This document shows positions 18,827 to 28,917 of a DNA stretch of 64,000 nucleotides, piece by piece. The first letter of the stretch is position 1, and the number at the start of each line of letters is the position of its first letter. Origin of the DNA: Colwellia sp. (GTDB taxonomy: Bacteria; Pseudomonadota; Gammaproteobacteria; Enterobacterales; Alteromonadaceae). The notes beneath the pieces were generated by a model that did no database searches, was not told the origin of the DNA, and was given only the letters and a program-made list of their open reading frames with translations. The DNA is taken from the NCBI GenBank assembly GCA_029938115.1, contig JAPYOP010000003.1:1-64000 (forward strand). The letters run 5' to 3'. The position numbers were made by a program, and so were the translations under genes.

Positions 18827-20386
18827 ATGCGTGTTATAGATTTTTTTGACCAAGGTGCAGCGTTATATCCTAACAATGTTGCGTTCCACGATTTAGCTGA
18901 TGGTGCCAACACCACCTATGCAGAAGCGCTTGGTATTTCACATAAAGTTGCCAGTGCTTTACATAAAAAAGGCTTTGGTAAAGGGGCTAAAGTTGCCATT
19001 TTAGGGCCAAACTCAAATATTGCTTTTGAAGTATTATTAGGCGCTTTTAGAGCTGAAGCCGTTTGGTTACCAATTAATCCTCGTAACCCCATCGATATCA
19101 ACGTTGACTTACTGACTCGTTTTGATGGTGACTTATTACTCTACCATTCAGATTACGAAAAAGAAGCACGTGCTATTGCTGCTAGCACACCAAATTTGCA
19201 ACATATAGTTTGCATCAACCGAACCGATGTAGAAGGCGAAAAGTTAGCTGACTGGATGGCTGATGCTGATGAGTTTCATCAAATAGGCGACGAACTAGCC
19301 GATGATATTGCAGCTATATTCCCAACAGGTGGTACAACGGGTAAATCAAAAGGTGTGATCATGTCACACAAAGCCATTGAAGCTATGTTTACCAATTTCT
19401 ATAGTCATTTTAATTATTATGACAATACCTGTCATTTAGTGGTTGCTCCTATGACCCACTCTGCGGGTCTAATTGGTGCATTACATTTTGCCCGCGGGGG
19501 TAAAAATGTGATGATGGCAGCAGCTAATCCTGAAGCTATTTTAAAAACAATAGAAGCCCAAAAAATCACTCACTTTTTCTTACCGCCAACTGTTATGTAC
19601 ATGATGTTAGCCCATGAAAATGTTGGTAAATATGACTACTCATCGTTACAACACTTTCTTGTAGGTGCTGCCCCCACATCACTTTCTAAGTTAAAAGAGG
19701 CGATAGAAGTCTTTGGTCCAGTAATGACAGAAGCCTTTGGCCAATCAGAAGCGCCTGCGGCTATTTGTGCTAAAGCGCCATGGGATTATATCAACGCCGA
19801 TGGCACGATTAACGAGTCACGTTTAGCCAGTGTTGGCCGCCCTTGTGTGATGAATCAAGTAGTGATTATGGACGATAACAATCAGCCATTACCAAAAGGC
19901 GAAGCTGGTGAAATCTGCGTTAAAGGTAACTTGGTTAATCCTGGATACTACAAAAATGAAGCTGCCACACACGAAGCGCAAATTGATGGTTGGTTACACA
20001 CAGGTGATGTTGGTGTCATGGATAACGATGGTTATATCACTATAGTTGATCGTAAAAAAGACATGATTATCACCGGTGGCTTTAACGTTTTCCCTAATGA
20101 AATAGAACAAATAATTACCGCTCAAACGGCGGTTCAAGACTGTGCAGTTGTTGGTATTCCAGACGAAAAATGGGGGGAGGCGGTTAAAGCGGTAATTCAA
20201 CTTAAGCCCAATGGATCTTTAACAGAAAATGAAGTTATTTTAATTGTAAAGTCTGCATTAGGTAGTGTTAAGGCGCCTAAGTCTGTGGATTTTGTTGATA
20301 ACTTACCACGTAGCCCTGTTGGCAAAGTATTAAAAGCGGACATTCGAAAAAAGTATTGGTCTGCTACTGGCCGTAACGTTAACTAA
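18827..20386 (+). CDS. AMP-dependent acyl-CoA synthetase/ligase
   Basis: IFPTGGTTGKSKGV, GWLHTGDVG, DRKKDMIITGGFNVFP. Confidence 0.94.
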   Translation: MRVIDFFDQGAALYPNNVAFHDLADGANTTYAEALGISHKVASALHKKGFGKGAKVAILGPNSNIAFEVLLGAFRAEAVWLPINPRNPIDINVDLLTRFDGDLLLYHSDYEKEARAIAASTPNLQHIVCINRTDVEGEKLADWMADADEFHQIGDELADDIAAIFPTGGTTGKSKGVIMSHKAIEAMFTNFYSHFNYYDNTCHLVVAPMTHSAGLIGALHFARGGKNVMMAAANPEAILKTIEAQKITHFFLPPTVMYMMLAHENVGKYDYSSLQHFLVGAAPTSLSKLKEAIEVFGPVMTEAFGQSEAPAAICAKAPWDYINADGTINESRLASVGRPCVMNQVVIMDDNNQPLPKGEAGEICVKGNLVNPGYYKNEAATHEAQIDGWLHTGDVGVMDNDGYITIVDRKKDMIITGGFNVFPNEIEQIITAQTAVQDCAVVGIPDEKWGEAVKAVIQLKPNGSLTENEVILIVKSALGSVKAPKSVDFVDNLPRSPVGKVLKADIRKKYWSATGRNVN

Positions 20387-20406
20387 TAACTATTAGAAAG
20401 GTATAA

Positions 20407-21603
20407 ATGATGACTAGAAGAGTTGTGATATGTGGCGTCGGTATGGTGCCATTTAAAAAGCCCGGCCAAAGTGACACTTATGATGTGATGGGTGCAAATG
20501 CCGCTCAAGCAGCGTTAACTGATGCTGGTCTTGGTTATGACAAAGTTGAACAAGCATTTGCTTCTTATGTTTATGGTGATAGCTGTGCCGGTCAAGCCGC
20601 TCTTTATCGAGTAGGTATTACGGGCATCCCAATTACCAATGTTAACAATAACTGTGCTAGTGGCTCTACAGCTTTTGCATTAGCGGCAAAAGCTGTTAAG
20701 TACGGTGAATCTGAATGCGTTATGGCGGTTGGTTTTGAGCAAATGAATCGCGGTGCCATTGAAATGGTTTTCCCCGACCGCCCTAGTCCGTTAGATCGAC
20801 ATAGCACTTCATTAGCTAATTTAATGAACTTACCGCAAGAAGAACGAGACCTTCCTCCTGCTGTGCAAATGTTTGGCTGCCAAGCGGAGTTGTTGATGAA
20901 TAACTATAACGTCAGCGAACAAGCACTAGCACGTATTGCCATGAAGTCTAGAGTTCATGCCGAGCATAACCCAATGGCAATTTTTCGATCGCCATTAACC
21001 GAAGACGATATATTAAGTCAGCCACCACTTTACCGTGGTTTACGTAAATTATTTGCTTGTCCACCAAGCTGTGGCGCGGCATCTGTCATTGTTTGTAGTG
21101 AAGAGTTTGCTAAAAAGCACAATTTACCAATTCAAGTTGTTGTTAAGGGCATGGGCTGGTGCAGCGATAAAGCCAATTACTTTACTGGCGACCCACTTGA
21201 TATCACCTTTAAAGCGCTGAGCAAACAAGCAGCAAATTTAGCTTACGCAGACGCAGGTGTTTCACCAGAAGATATCGATGTTATTGAATTACATGACTGT
21301 TTCACTAGCAATGAAGCAATCACTTATGCTGCATTAGGGTTATGCAAAGATGATGAAATAGAGAAATTTATTTTTGAAGGAAATAATACCTATAGTGGCA
21401 AAGTTGTTGTTTGTCCATCAGGCGGTTTACTGGCGAAAGGGCATCCGCTAGGTGCTACAGGATTAGCACAAATTACTGAGTTGGTTCAACAACTACGTGG
21501 TCAATCAGGTGTTCGTCAAGTTGAAGGAGCAAGGCTTGCTCTACAACATAATGGCGGCCTTGGCAGTGCGGGTTTTGTCAATATTTTAGAAAAAATGGGT
21601 TAA
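20407..21603 (+). CDS. Thiolase family protein (SCP-x/lipid-transfer type)
   Basis: NNNCASGSTAF, ELHDCFTSNEAI, GGLLAKGHPLGATG. Confidence 0.9.
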   Translation: MMTRRVVICGVGMVPFKKPGQSDTYDVMGANAAQAALTDAGLGYDKVEQAFASYVYGDSCAGQAALYRVGITGIPITNVNNNCASGSTAFALAAKAVKYGESECVMAVGFEQMNRGAIEMVFPDRPSPLDRHSTSLANLMNLPQEERDLPPAVQMFGCQAELLMNNYNVSEQALARIAMKSRVHAEHNPMAIFRSPLTEDDILSQPPLYRGLRKLFACPPSCGAASVIVCSEEFAKKHNLPIQVVVKGMGWCSDKANYFTGDPLDITFKALSKQAANLAYADAGVSPEDIDVIELHDCFTSNEAITYAALGLCKDDEIEKFIFEGNNTYSGKVVVCPSGGLLAKGHPLGATGLAQITELVQQLRGQSGVRQVEGARLALQHNGGLGSAGFVNILEKMG

Positions 21604-21678
21604 GCAATACGCTTAGAATTTTTAAACATTAATTTATAACAATAAAAATAGAATAAACAACGTTCAATGAGGATTATT

Positions 21679-24114
21679 ATGAAAACTATTACGAATAAAA
21701 CAGGTTTCTCAAAAAATAAATTGGCTTTAGCTATTGGTACGTCTTTGTTTTTAAGCACAGTAACGCTGGCTGAAGAATCACCAAAAGAAACTAAAGAGTT
21801 AAAAATTGAAGTGATAGAAGTAACCGCGACAAAGCGTGTTGAAAGTATTCAAGATGTGCCAATGTCTATTACCGCAGTTAGTGGCAGTGATATCGAAGAA
21901 GCTGGCATTCAAGATTTATCTGAATTGTCAGGCTATATTCCTAACTTAACTATCTCTGAAGGGGCAATTAACACGAACATTTATATGCGTGGTGTTGGCT
22001 CAGGTATTAACAGAGCGTTTGAACAATCAGTTGGTATGTTTATTGATGGCATTTATATGGGCCGTGGTAAACAGTTTAGAGCACCCTTTATGGATGTAGA
22101 ACGAGCGGAGGTATTACGAGGCCCACAAGGACTGTTATTTGGTAAAAACACCATTGCAGGAACAATTAATATTTCAACAGTAAAAGCTGAGGCAGGCGGT
22201 GATTTTGAGGGCAGAATTACTGCAGATTATGAATCAGAATATGGCGGGCAAAGTATAACAGCAGTTTTAGCCAGTGGCTTAACCGATGAATTTGGTGTCC
22301 GCTTGGCGGTTAAATCATCAAAAACAGATGGTTACATGGAAAACACAAATACTAATCGTGATGAACAATCAACAGAAGAAGATATTTTTCGACTATCAGC
22401 TCATTGGGAACCAAGTGCTGACTTAGATGTACATTTCAAAGTTGAAACTGCAGAAATCAGCTCTAAAGGAACCACAGCACAAATTATTGGTTTAACGCCT
22501 CTTGATGGTCTTGCTGGTTTTGTTGGTGGTTTATTAGCACCAGCTTTAGATCCTGAATTTAGTGATAAAAGAGACTTGAAAACCTCTACTGATCAAGTAT
22601 TAAATCCAGAAAAAAGAAGTGTTGAAACTGACAATATTGCTGTAAATATCAATTACGCACTGGGTGATGGCACATTAACTTTCGTTACTGGTTACTCAGC
22701 TTATGAATCTGCATTACTTCAAGATGTTGATTTTATGCCAGTAACCTTTATTAATACCAATGACATCGAAGATTTTTCACAAAGCAGTTATGAACTGCGT
22801 TATGCAACATCAGGTGATAATACGTTTGATTTCATCACCGGTGTTTATTATCAAGAGAATGAGTTAGATTTTGATTTTTATTCTCATGTAGACGTAACTC
22901 AAATTATGCCCGCATTAATACCTGCGTTTGAGGCTGTACCTTTAGCCCTTCTAACGGGTAACCCTGATCATTTAGAAATTCCGGTAACGGCTATTGGCGT
23001 TATGCCTGAAAGTTTTACTCGTACTACTAATTTTTACCAAGAAACAGAAACCATGTCGGCCTTTTTTCAAGGAACGTATAACGTCACTGACGATTTCCGT
23101 TTAATCTTTGGTGGTCGTTATACAGAAGAAACAAAGGATGTAAAACGTAATAGCGCAAATGCTACTCTGGCTTCTACATTTATCGATTCTGCTACAGGTG
23201 TTGGGCCAGGTCATATTCCAGGTTCACCTGAGTTTAATGCATGGTTTACTGCCTTTGCTTTGAAAGTATCAGTTACAGACCCTGTTGGCGGCGGTAGCAT
23301 TGATGAAAGTAAATTTATACCATCGGTTAAATTTCAGTATGATTTAAGTGATGACATCATGATTTATGGTGGCGTTGAAGAAGGCTTTAAAGGTGGCGGT
23401 TTTAATGCCAATGCTGATGCGACTGATGACAACAACCAATTCGGCGAAGAAGAAGCTATAGGTTTTGAATTTGGTATGAAATCTGATTTGCTTGATGGCC
23501 GTGCTCGCTTAAACGTTGCTATATTTAGAACTAACTTTGATAACTTACAAGTAACCACATGGAATGGTTTTGGTTTTGAAGTGGGTAACGCTGCTGAATC
23601 GGTTTCTCAAGGTCTTGAAATTGATGGTACTTACATACTCTCAGAAAGCTTTACTTTAAGTGGTTCTGTTTCATATTTAGACTCGTATTATGAAAGCTAT
23701 GAAGCAGGCCCATGTACAGCAGTAAAACAATCTGAAGGTATGGAAACGTGTGATTTAACCGGTGAGTCAACTGCATTCGCACCAGAATATTCAGCATCTT
23801 TATTCCTTGATTATTACACTGAAATAGGTGAATCAATGGAGTTTAAGGCACAGTTAAATGTTAACTACAAAGATGACTTTTTCTACGACACAGATTTAGA
23901 TCCTAACTTGATGCAAGCAGCACATACCAAAGTTAATATGCGCATAGCAATCGCTGATATTGACGAAACATGGGAAGTTGCATTAATTGCTAAAAACTTA
24001 ACCGATGAGTTAACTTTCTCTGCTGGCTTAGATGTACCATTAGTTAAAGGTGGTTACATGGGTTATACCGATGCACCACGGATGATTTCTTTGCAGGGTA
24101 CTTATCGCTTTTAA
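21679..24114 (+). CDS. TonB-dependent receptor
   Basis: Signal peptide, TonB box-like IEVIEVTATKR, plug domain (VERAEVLRGPQGLLFGKNTIAG), C-terminal aromatic TYRF. Confidence 0.94.
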   Translation: MKTITNKTGFSKNKLALAIGTSLFLSTVTLAEESPKETKELKIEVIEVTATKRVESIQDVPMSITAVSGSDIEEAGIQDLSELSGYIPNLTISEGAINTNIYMRGVGSGINRAFEQSVGMFIDGIYMGRGKQFRAPFMDVERAEVLRGPQGLLFGKNTIAGTINISTVKAEAGGDFEGRITADYESEYGGQSITAVLASGLTDEFGVRLAVKSSKTDGYMENTNTNRDEQSTEEDIFRLSAHWEPSADLDVHFKVETAEISSKGTTAQIIGLTPLDGLAGFVGGLLAPALDPEFSDKRDLKTSTDQVLNPEKRSVETDNIAVNINYALGDGTLTFVTGYSAYESALLQDVDFMPVTFINTNDIEDFSQSSYELRYATSGDNTFDFITGVYYQENELDFDFYSHVDVTQIMPALIPAFEAVPLALLTGNPDHLEIPVTAIGVMPESFTRTTNFYQETETMSAFFQGTYNVTDDFRLIFGGRYTEETKDVKRNSANATLASTFIDSATGVGPGHIPGSPEFNAWFTAFALKVSVTDPVGGGSIDESKFIPSVKFQYDLSDDIMIYGGVEEGFKGGGFNANADATDDNNQFGEEEAIGFEFGMKSDLLDGRARLNVAIFRTNFDNLQVTTWNGFGFEVGNAAESVSQGLEIDGTYILSESFTLSGSVSYLDSYYESYEAGPCTAVKQSEGMETCDLTGESTAFAPEYSASLFLDYYTEIGESMEFKAQLNVNYKDDFFYDTDLDPNLMQAAHTKVNMRIAIADIDETWEVALIAKNLTDELTFSAGLDVPLVKGGYMGYTDAPRMISLQGTYRF

Positions 24115-24128
24115 TTAAAATATCCAAT

Positions 24129-24155
24129 AAAAGGCTTGGCAATGCCAAGCCTTTT
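24129..24155 (+). terminator. Rho-independent terminator
   Basis: AAAAGGCTTGGCAATGCCAAGCCTTTT. Confidence 0.85.
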
Positions 24156-24205
24156 AAATTTTTAGCTATTACATTTTAATTAATAAGTCCCCAAGAGGTA
24201 GAATT

Positions 24206-25036
24206 ATGTTTGGTCAATTATTCCCTAGAAAAAGAGCCTTTATTACGGGTGCTGCCAGTGGGTTTGGTTTAGAAATTGCGAATAAATTAGCACAAGATAA
24301 ATGGCATTTAGCTATTGCTGATATTAATGTTGAACGTTTAGCTTCTGCTAAAAATGAATTAGAAATGCTAGGCGCAACAGTTATTGCCATTGAACTTGAT
24401 GTTACGGACTGGTCTGCAATTGAAAAAGCAGCAAGTCAGATAAAGCAAGCTTGGGGAGGTGTTGATCTGGTGTTTAACAATGCCGGTGTTGCCGGAGCGG
24501 GAAAAATGGAAGAAATCCCTCAAAATGAATGGGAACGAATATTAAATATTGATTTATGGAGCGTTATTTATGGTTGCCGCGCTTTTATCCCTATGCTTAA
24601 ACATCAAGGTAGTGGTCATATAATTAATACAGCGTCAAGCGCAGGCACATTATCGGCAGCTGAAATGGCAAATTATAACGTTGCTAAAGCAGGTGTGGTT
24701 TCATTATCAGAAACTATTAAAGTTGAACTAGCGCCCCATAATATTGGCGTTACGGTTATTTGTCCTACCGTATTTAAAACAAATTTAGGTGAGTCAATGT
24801 CTGGTGAAACAGCTAACGAACGTAACTTACAAGCGCAGTTGGATGAATCAAAAGTTACCAGTGCAGATATAGTAAAAGATACTTTTAAGGCGATACGAAA
24901 AAACAAACTTTATGTAATGACCCAAATAGATGCAAAGTTAGGTTGGAGGATAAAACGTTGGATGCCTGAACTTTACGCAAAACTCATGGCACATTGTTAT
25001 AAAAAGCGTATCTGGATTTACAAACACCTTAAATAA
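24206..25036 (+). CDS. SDR family oxidoreductase
   Basis: ITGAASGFGLEIA, NNAGVAG, YNVAKAGVVSLSE. Confidence 0.92.
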   Translation: MFGQLFPRKRAFITGAASGFGLEIANKLAQDKWHLAIADINVERLASAKNELEMLGATVIAIELDVTDWSAIEKAASQIKQAWGGVDLVFNNAGVAGAGKMEEIPQNEWERILNIDLWSVIYGCRAFIPMLKHQGSGHIINTASSAGTLSAAEMANYNVAKAGVVSLSETIKVELAPHNIGVTVICPTVFKTNLGESMSGETANERNLQAQLDESKVTSADIVKDTFKAIRKNKLYVMTQIDAKLGWRIKRWMPELYAKLMAHCYKKRIWIYKHLK

Positions 25037-25061
25037 AAATTTACGTTTATACAGGCAAAGC

Positions 25062-26246
25062 ATGTCACTACCGCTTAAAAAATTAAAAGTACTCGACTTT
25101 TCTACTTTGTTACCCGGCCCTTATGCAACAATGCTAATGGCTGATATGGGCGCTGATATTTTACGAATTGAAGCTATTGGTCGACATGATTTAGTCAAAG
25201 CATTCCAACCATCCCTTGATGGCTGTTCATACGCCTATTTAACGCTTAATCGAAATAAAAAAGCCATTGCATTAGATTTAAAGCAACAACAAGCAATTGA
25301 AGTTGTCAAAAGACTAGTGTCTGAATACGATGTGGTATTTGAGCAATTTCGCCCCGGTGTAATGAAAAAGCTTGGTTTAGACTACCAAGCTTTAAAAGCG
25401 ATAAACCCAAAGTTAATTTATTGCTCTATAACAGGTTATGGTCAAAATGGTTGCTATAAAAACCGTGCCGGACACGATATTAACTACCTAGCCTTAAGTG
25501 GTTTATCTAGCTTTAGTGGTACACAAGCCACAGGACCAACATTAAGTGGTACACAAATAGCCGATATTGCCGGAGGCTCTCATCATGCAGTAATGGGGGG
25601 TTTGGCCGCTTTGATCTCTCGCGCTAGTACAGGCAAAGGGCAACATTTAGATATCAGCATGACAGATGCAGCTTTTAGTTTAACTGGCATGTTTGGTGCT
25701 GGCGCTGTTGCCATTGGAAAATCAGGTGATCCAAAACTAAGCAGTACAGTGTTAAACGGCGGTCACTTTTATGGTTACTATCAAACTTTAGATGATAAGT
25801 ATCTTTCTATCGGCAGTTTAGAGCCCAAATTTGCAAGCGCATTTTTTGACAGCATAGAGCGTCCTAATTGGTTAAATAGGAGCTACTCGGCCCTTACTTT
25901 AGATCAGCAACTACTAATTGATGATATCACTAAAATTATTAAGCAAAAGAGCTTGAGCTATTGGCTAGAAAAATTTGCTCCCTTAGATGCCTGTATTGAA
26001 CCCGTTTTAACGGTATCTCAAGCAGCAAGTTCACAATTAATGAAAGATCGAAACATGGTTGTACAAATAAAAACACCGACAGGTAAAAGCATCAAGCAAA
26101 TTGCGCCAGCAGTTAAATTTACTACTACTTACGATAAAATGTTTATTACTGAACCTAATATTAAAGAAACAACACAGGTATTGACTGATTTAGGCTATGG
26201 TCAAACGTATATCGAACAAATGATTGCTAGTAAAGTGCTTAAATAG
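25062..26246 (+). CDS. CaiB/BaiF family CoA transferase
   Basis: LKVLDFSTLLPGPYATMLMADMGADILRIE; NRNKKAIALDLK. Confidence 0.93.
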   Translation: MSLPLKKLKVLDFSTLLPGPYATMLMADMGADILRIEAIGRHDLVKAFQPSLDGCSYAYLTLNRNKKAIALDLKQQQAIEVVKRLVSEYDVVFEQFRPGVMKKLGLDYQALKAINPKLIYCSITGYGQNGCYKNRAGHDINYLALSGLSSFSGTQATGPTLSGTQIADIAGGSHHAVMGGLAALISRASTGKGQHLDISMTDAAFSLTGMFGAGAVAIGKSGDPKLSSTVLNGGHFYGYYQTLDDKYLSIGSLEPKFASAFFDSIERPNWLNRSYSALTLDQQLLIDDITKIIKQKSLSYWLEKFAPLDACIEPVLTVSQAASSQLMKDRNMVVQIKTPTGKSIKQIAPAVKFTTTYDKMFITEPNIKETTQVLTDLGYGQTYIEQMIASKVLK

Positions 26247-26295
26247 CTGCTTTGATTCAATATAAAATCAGAGTAATCGACAAGAGGACAATAAA

Positions 26296-27447
26296 ATGAA
26301 ATCAGAATTACAAGAAGAGCTAAACATTTTTAAAGAAAGCGTTGTTCGTTTTATCGAAAACGAAATTGCGCCACATTACGAACAATGGGAAAAAGATAAA
26401 ATAATTCCTAAGTCTGTATGGCATCACATGGGTGAGCAAGGCTTTTTATGTTGTGATATCCCAGAGGAATACGGCGGATTTGGTGTAAGTGTTGATTTCA
26501 ACTTTTTAGTCACTGAAGAATTAGCCAAAGCAGGTTTTTTCTCGTTAGCCTGTAATATTTTAGTACACGCTGACATTGCAGCTCATTATGTATTAAATAT
26601 GGGCACAGAAGAGCAAAAACAAAAATACCTACCAGACATGGTGTCTGGTCATTGTATTGGCGCAATTTGCATGACTGAACCTGGCGCGGGTAGTGACTTA
26701 CAAGGTATGAAAACTACCGCCTCTAAAACTGATGATGGTTGGAGTATCAGTGGCTCAAAAACCTTTATCACTAATGGCCAAAACTCTTCACTTTATATAG
26801 TAGCCGCTAAAACAAACTTAGACGTTGCTGGCTCTAAAGGTACCTCATTATTTTTAGTTGATGACGATAGCGATGGCTTTGAACGTGGTCAAAACCTTCA
26901 TAAAATGGGACAACATGCTGCTGATACTTCAGAAATATTTTTTGAAAGTGTGCAAGTTACCGAAGCAGATCTACTCGGTGAACTCGACCAAGGATTTTTA
27001 GGGCTAATGCACGAACTACCACGTGAGCGTTTAGGTTGTGCAGCTATCGGAGTTGCTCATGCAGAAGGCGCATTAAACTTAGCGGTAGAATACGTAAAAG
27101 AACGGCAGGCTTTTGGTGCTCCACTGGCAAAACTACAAGATATTCGCCAAAAAATAGCAGATATGGCAACTCAAACTGAATTACACCGGGTAATGCTTGA
27201 GCATTACAAGGAATTATTAACAATGAAGAAGTTAACACCTGTGCAAGCAAGTATGGCGAAATACAGTTCATGCGAAATGGAAGGTAAAGTCATCGATCAA
27301 GCATTGCAAATGTTTGGTGGTTACGGCTATATGCAAGAGTACCCAATTTCACGTTTCTATGTTGATGCCCGAGTGCAACGTATTTACGGTGGTACGTCAG
27401 AGATAATGAAAGAAATTATCGGGAAAGGGATTATTGGTCGACTTTAA
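26296..27447 (+). CDS. Acyl-CoA dehydrogenase
   Basis: ICMTEPGAGSDLQGMKTTA, QMFGGYGYMQEYPISRFYVDARVQRIYGGTSEIMKEIIG. Confidence 0.95.
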   Translation: MKSELQEELNIFKESVVRFIENEIAPHYEQWEKDKIIPKSVWHHMGEQGFLCCDIPEEYGGFGVSVDFNFLVTEELAKAGFFSLACNILVHADIAAHYVLNMGTEEQKQKYLPDMVSGHCIGAICMTEPGAGSDLQGMKTTASKTDDGWSISGSKTFITNGQNSSLYIVAAKTNLDVAGSKGTSLFLVDDDSDGFERGQNLHKMGQHAADTSEIFFESVQVTEADLLGELDQGFLGLMHELPRERLGCAAIGVAHAEGALNLAVEYVKERQAFGAPLAKLQDIRQKIADMATQTELHRVMLEHYKELLTMKKLTPVQASMAKYSSCEMEGKVIDQALQMFGGYGYMQEYPISRFYVDARVQRIYGGTSEIMKEIIGKGIIGRL

Positions 27448-27615
27448 TAACTAAACTAAACCTCAGCTATATAAACTATTGGTGACGATCATCGTGCATT
27501 TAATATGCTTAAAGCGCAAAAGACAAAGTAATATGGATAGATCAAGCTTTAGAATCGACTCAAAAAACTCAAGCAAATTCAAAGCATTAAACCAATCTTA
27601 TTAAAAGACATAAAG

Positions 27616-28050
27616 ATGATAAATTTTGATAACTGTGCCATAGGCCAAACATGGCAAGGTGGCAACTTTACGTTGATAGAAAAAAATATAGTTGAGTTTG
27701 CTATAACATGGGATCCACAGCCCTTTCATGCCGATCCTGTTGCGGCTAAAGACAGTTATTATGGCGGTATAACAGCGCCTAGCGCTTATTTGTTTTGTAT
27801 CGCTTCAAAGTTGTTTAATGACACCAATGATTATGCGGGTATTGGTGCAATGAAACATGAATTTGAAATACCAAACCCTGCTCGAGCGGGAGATACACTT
27901 TCTTTCACGCTAACCTGTATTGAAAAGCGTCTGTCAAAAAGTAAAAAAGATCGCGGTATTGTGATTTTTGAACTAAAACTCATCACTCAAAAAAATGAGG
28001 TTGTCTTAATACAAAACTCTACCATAATGCTATATCGAGAAAAAAGTTAA
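27616..28050 (+). CDS. MaoC-like (R)-hydratase
   Basis: WDPQPFHADPVAAKDSYYGGITAPSAY hot-dog hydratase motif. Confidence 0.85.
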   Translation: MINFDNCAIGQTWQGGNFTLIEKNIVEFAITWDPQPFHADPVAAKDSYYGGITAPSAYLFCIASKLFNDTNDYAGIGAMKHEFEIPNPARAGDTLSFTLTCIEKRLSKSKKDRGIVIFELKLITQKNEVVLIQNSTIMLYREKS

Positions 28051-28061
28051 GAACAAAGATA

Positions 28062-28730
28062 TCAATCATTTAAAAAAATTAATACGGCTTGTTGGTCATT
28101 AATGTTAGCAATTAAATTTATCCTTAAAACCTCACTAAGCTGTTCCGTTTTATAGCGTTGTTCATCAATACCTAATGTTATAGGTACCGCGATAGATATC
28201 GCTTGTCCAACTAAGATTGAAAAAATTAAATTGACGATAAATATTTGCCAATTTATCTCTCTCCACAAAGGGTCAATTGGTGAGCCTTGTAAAAAAAGAA
28301 TCGCTTGCTCAAAATGTTTACCGATATTCTGATAAATAAAACTATCGGCACTGTGTAACTGTTTATTCATGGTTTCTTGAACAATTATAGATGCAAATGT
28401 TTGCTCTACTCCACACCATCTTTGTAGTTCAAAGCAAAATACTTTAAACCTTTCCATCACAGGCAAGCAGCTATGGTGCTTAACAATTCGTTCAACAAAG
28501 TCACTTAAACTTTGTTCTAAATGTTTAGTTACGGCTAAATAAAGTCCCTGCTTAGACTTAAAATGATACATGATAGTTGAGTTTTTTACCCCTACTTGCT
28601 CTCGTATTTTACTTAACGATGCCCCTTCAAAACCATGGAGTGCAAATTGACTTGCCGCTGCTTGAATAAGTTTTTCTTTGGTCCAGTCAACATTTCCTTT
28701 ACCTTCGCCAGCTTTTATAGGCCTTACCAT
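28062..28730 (-). CDS. TetR/AcrR family transcriptional regulator
   Basis: N-terminal HTH AAASQFALHGFEGASLSKIREQVGVKNSTIMYHFKSKQGLY. Confidence 0.93.
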   Translation of the reverse strand: MVRPIKAGEGKGNVDWTKEKLIQAAASQFALHGFEGASLSKIREQVGVKNSTIMYHFKSKQGLYLAVTKHLEQSLSDFVERIVKHHSCLPVMERFKVFCFELQRWCGVEQTFASIIVQETMNKQLHSADSFIYQNIGKHFEQAILFLQGSPIDPLWREINWQIFIVNLIFSILVGQAISIAVPITLGIDEQRYKTEQLSEVLRINLIANINDQQAVLIFLND

Positions 28731-28881
28731 AAAAATCCTTATTCGTTATAAATCATATTAATAAACAGTTAGTTGTTGATAATCATTTTATTTTAAACCC
28801 TTGCAAAATCATACAGCATAAAACAATTTAAGTTCTTTTTTATAAGTTTTTCTTTACTTAGAGCTAAATGAACTATAAATT

Positions 28882-28899
28882 ATGTACCAATCGGTACAT
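28882..28899. promoter_or_regulatory. TetR-type operator candidate ATGTACC-AATC-GGTACAT
   Basis: Perfect 7-bp arms between divergent tetR and the desaturase-fusion gene. Confidence 0.75.
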
Positions 28900-28917
28900 T
28901 AAGTAAAGAGTAGTCAA

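Noticed and set aside
27460-27600. Possible short coding remnant (AFNMLKAQKTKVIWIDQALESTQKTQANSKH) between acyl-CoA dehydrogenase and MaoC genes
   Set aside because: Too short and no recognised family; could be chance open frame
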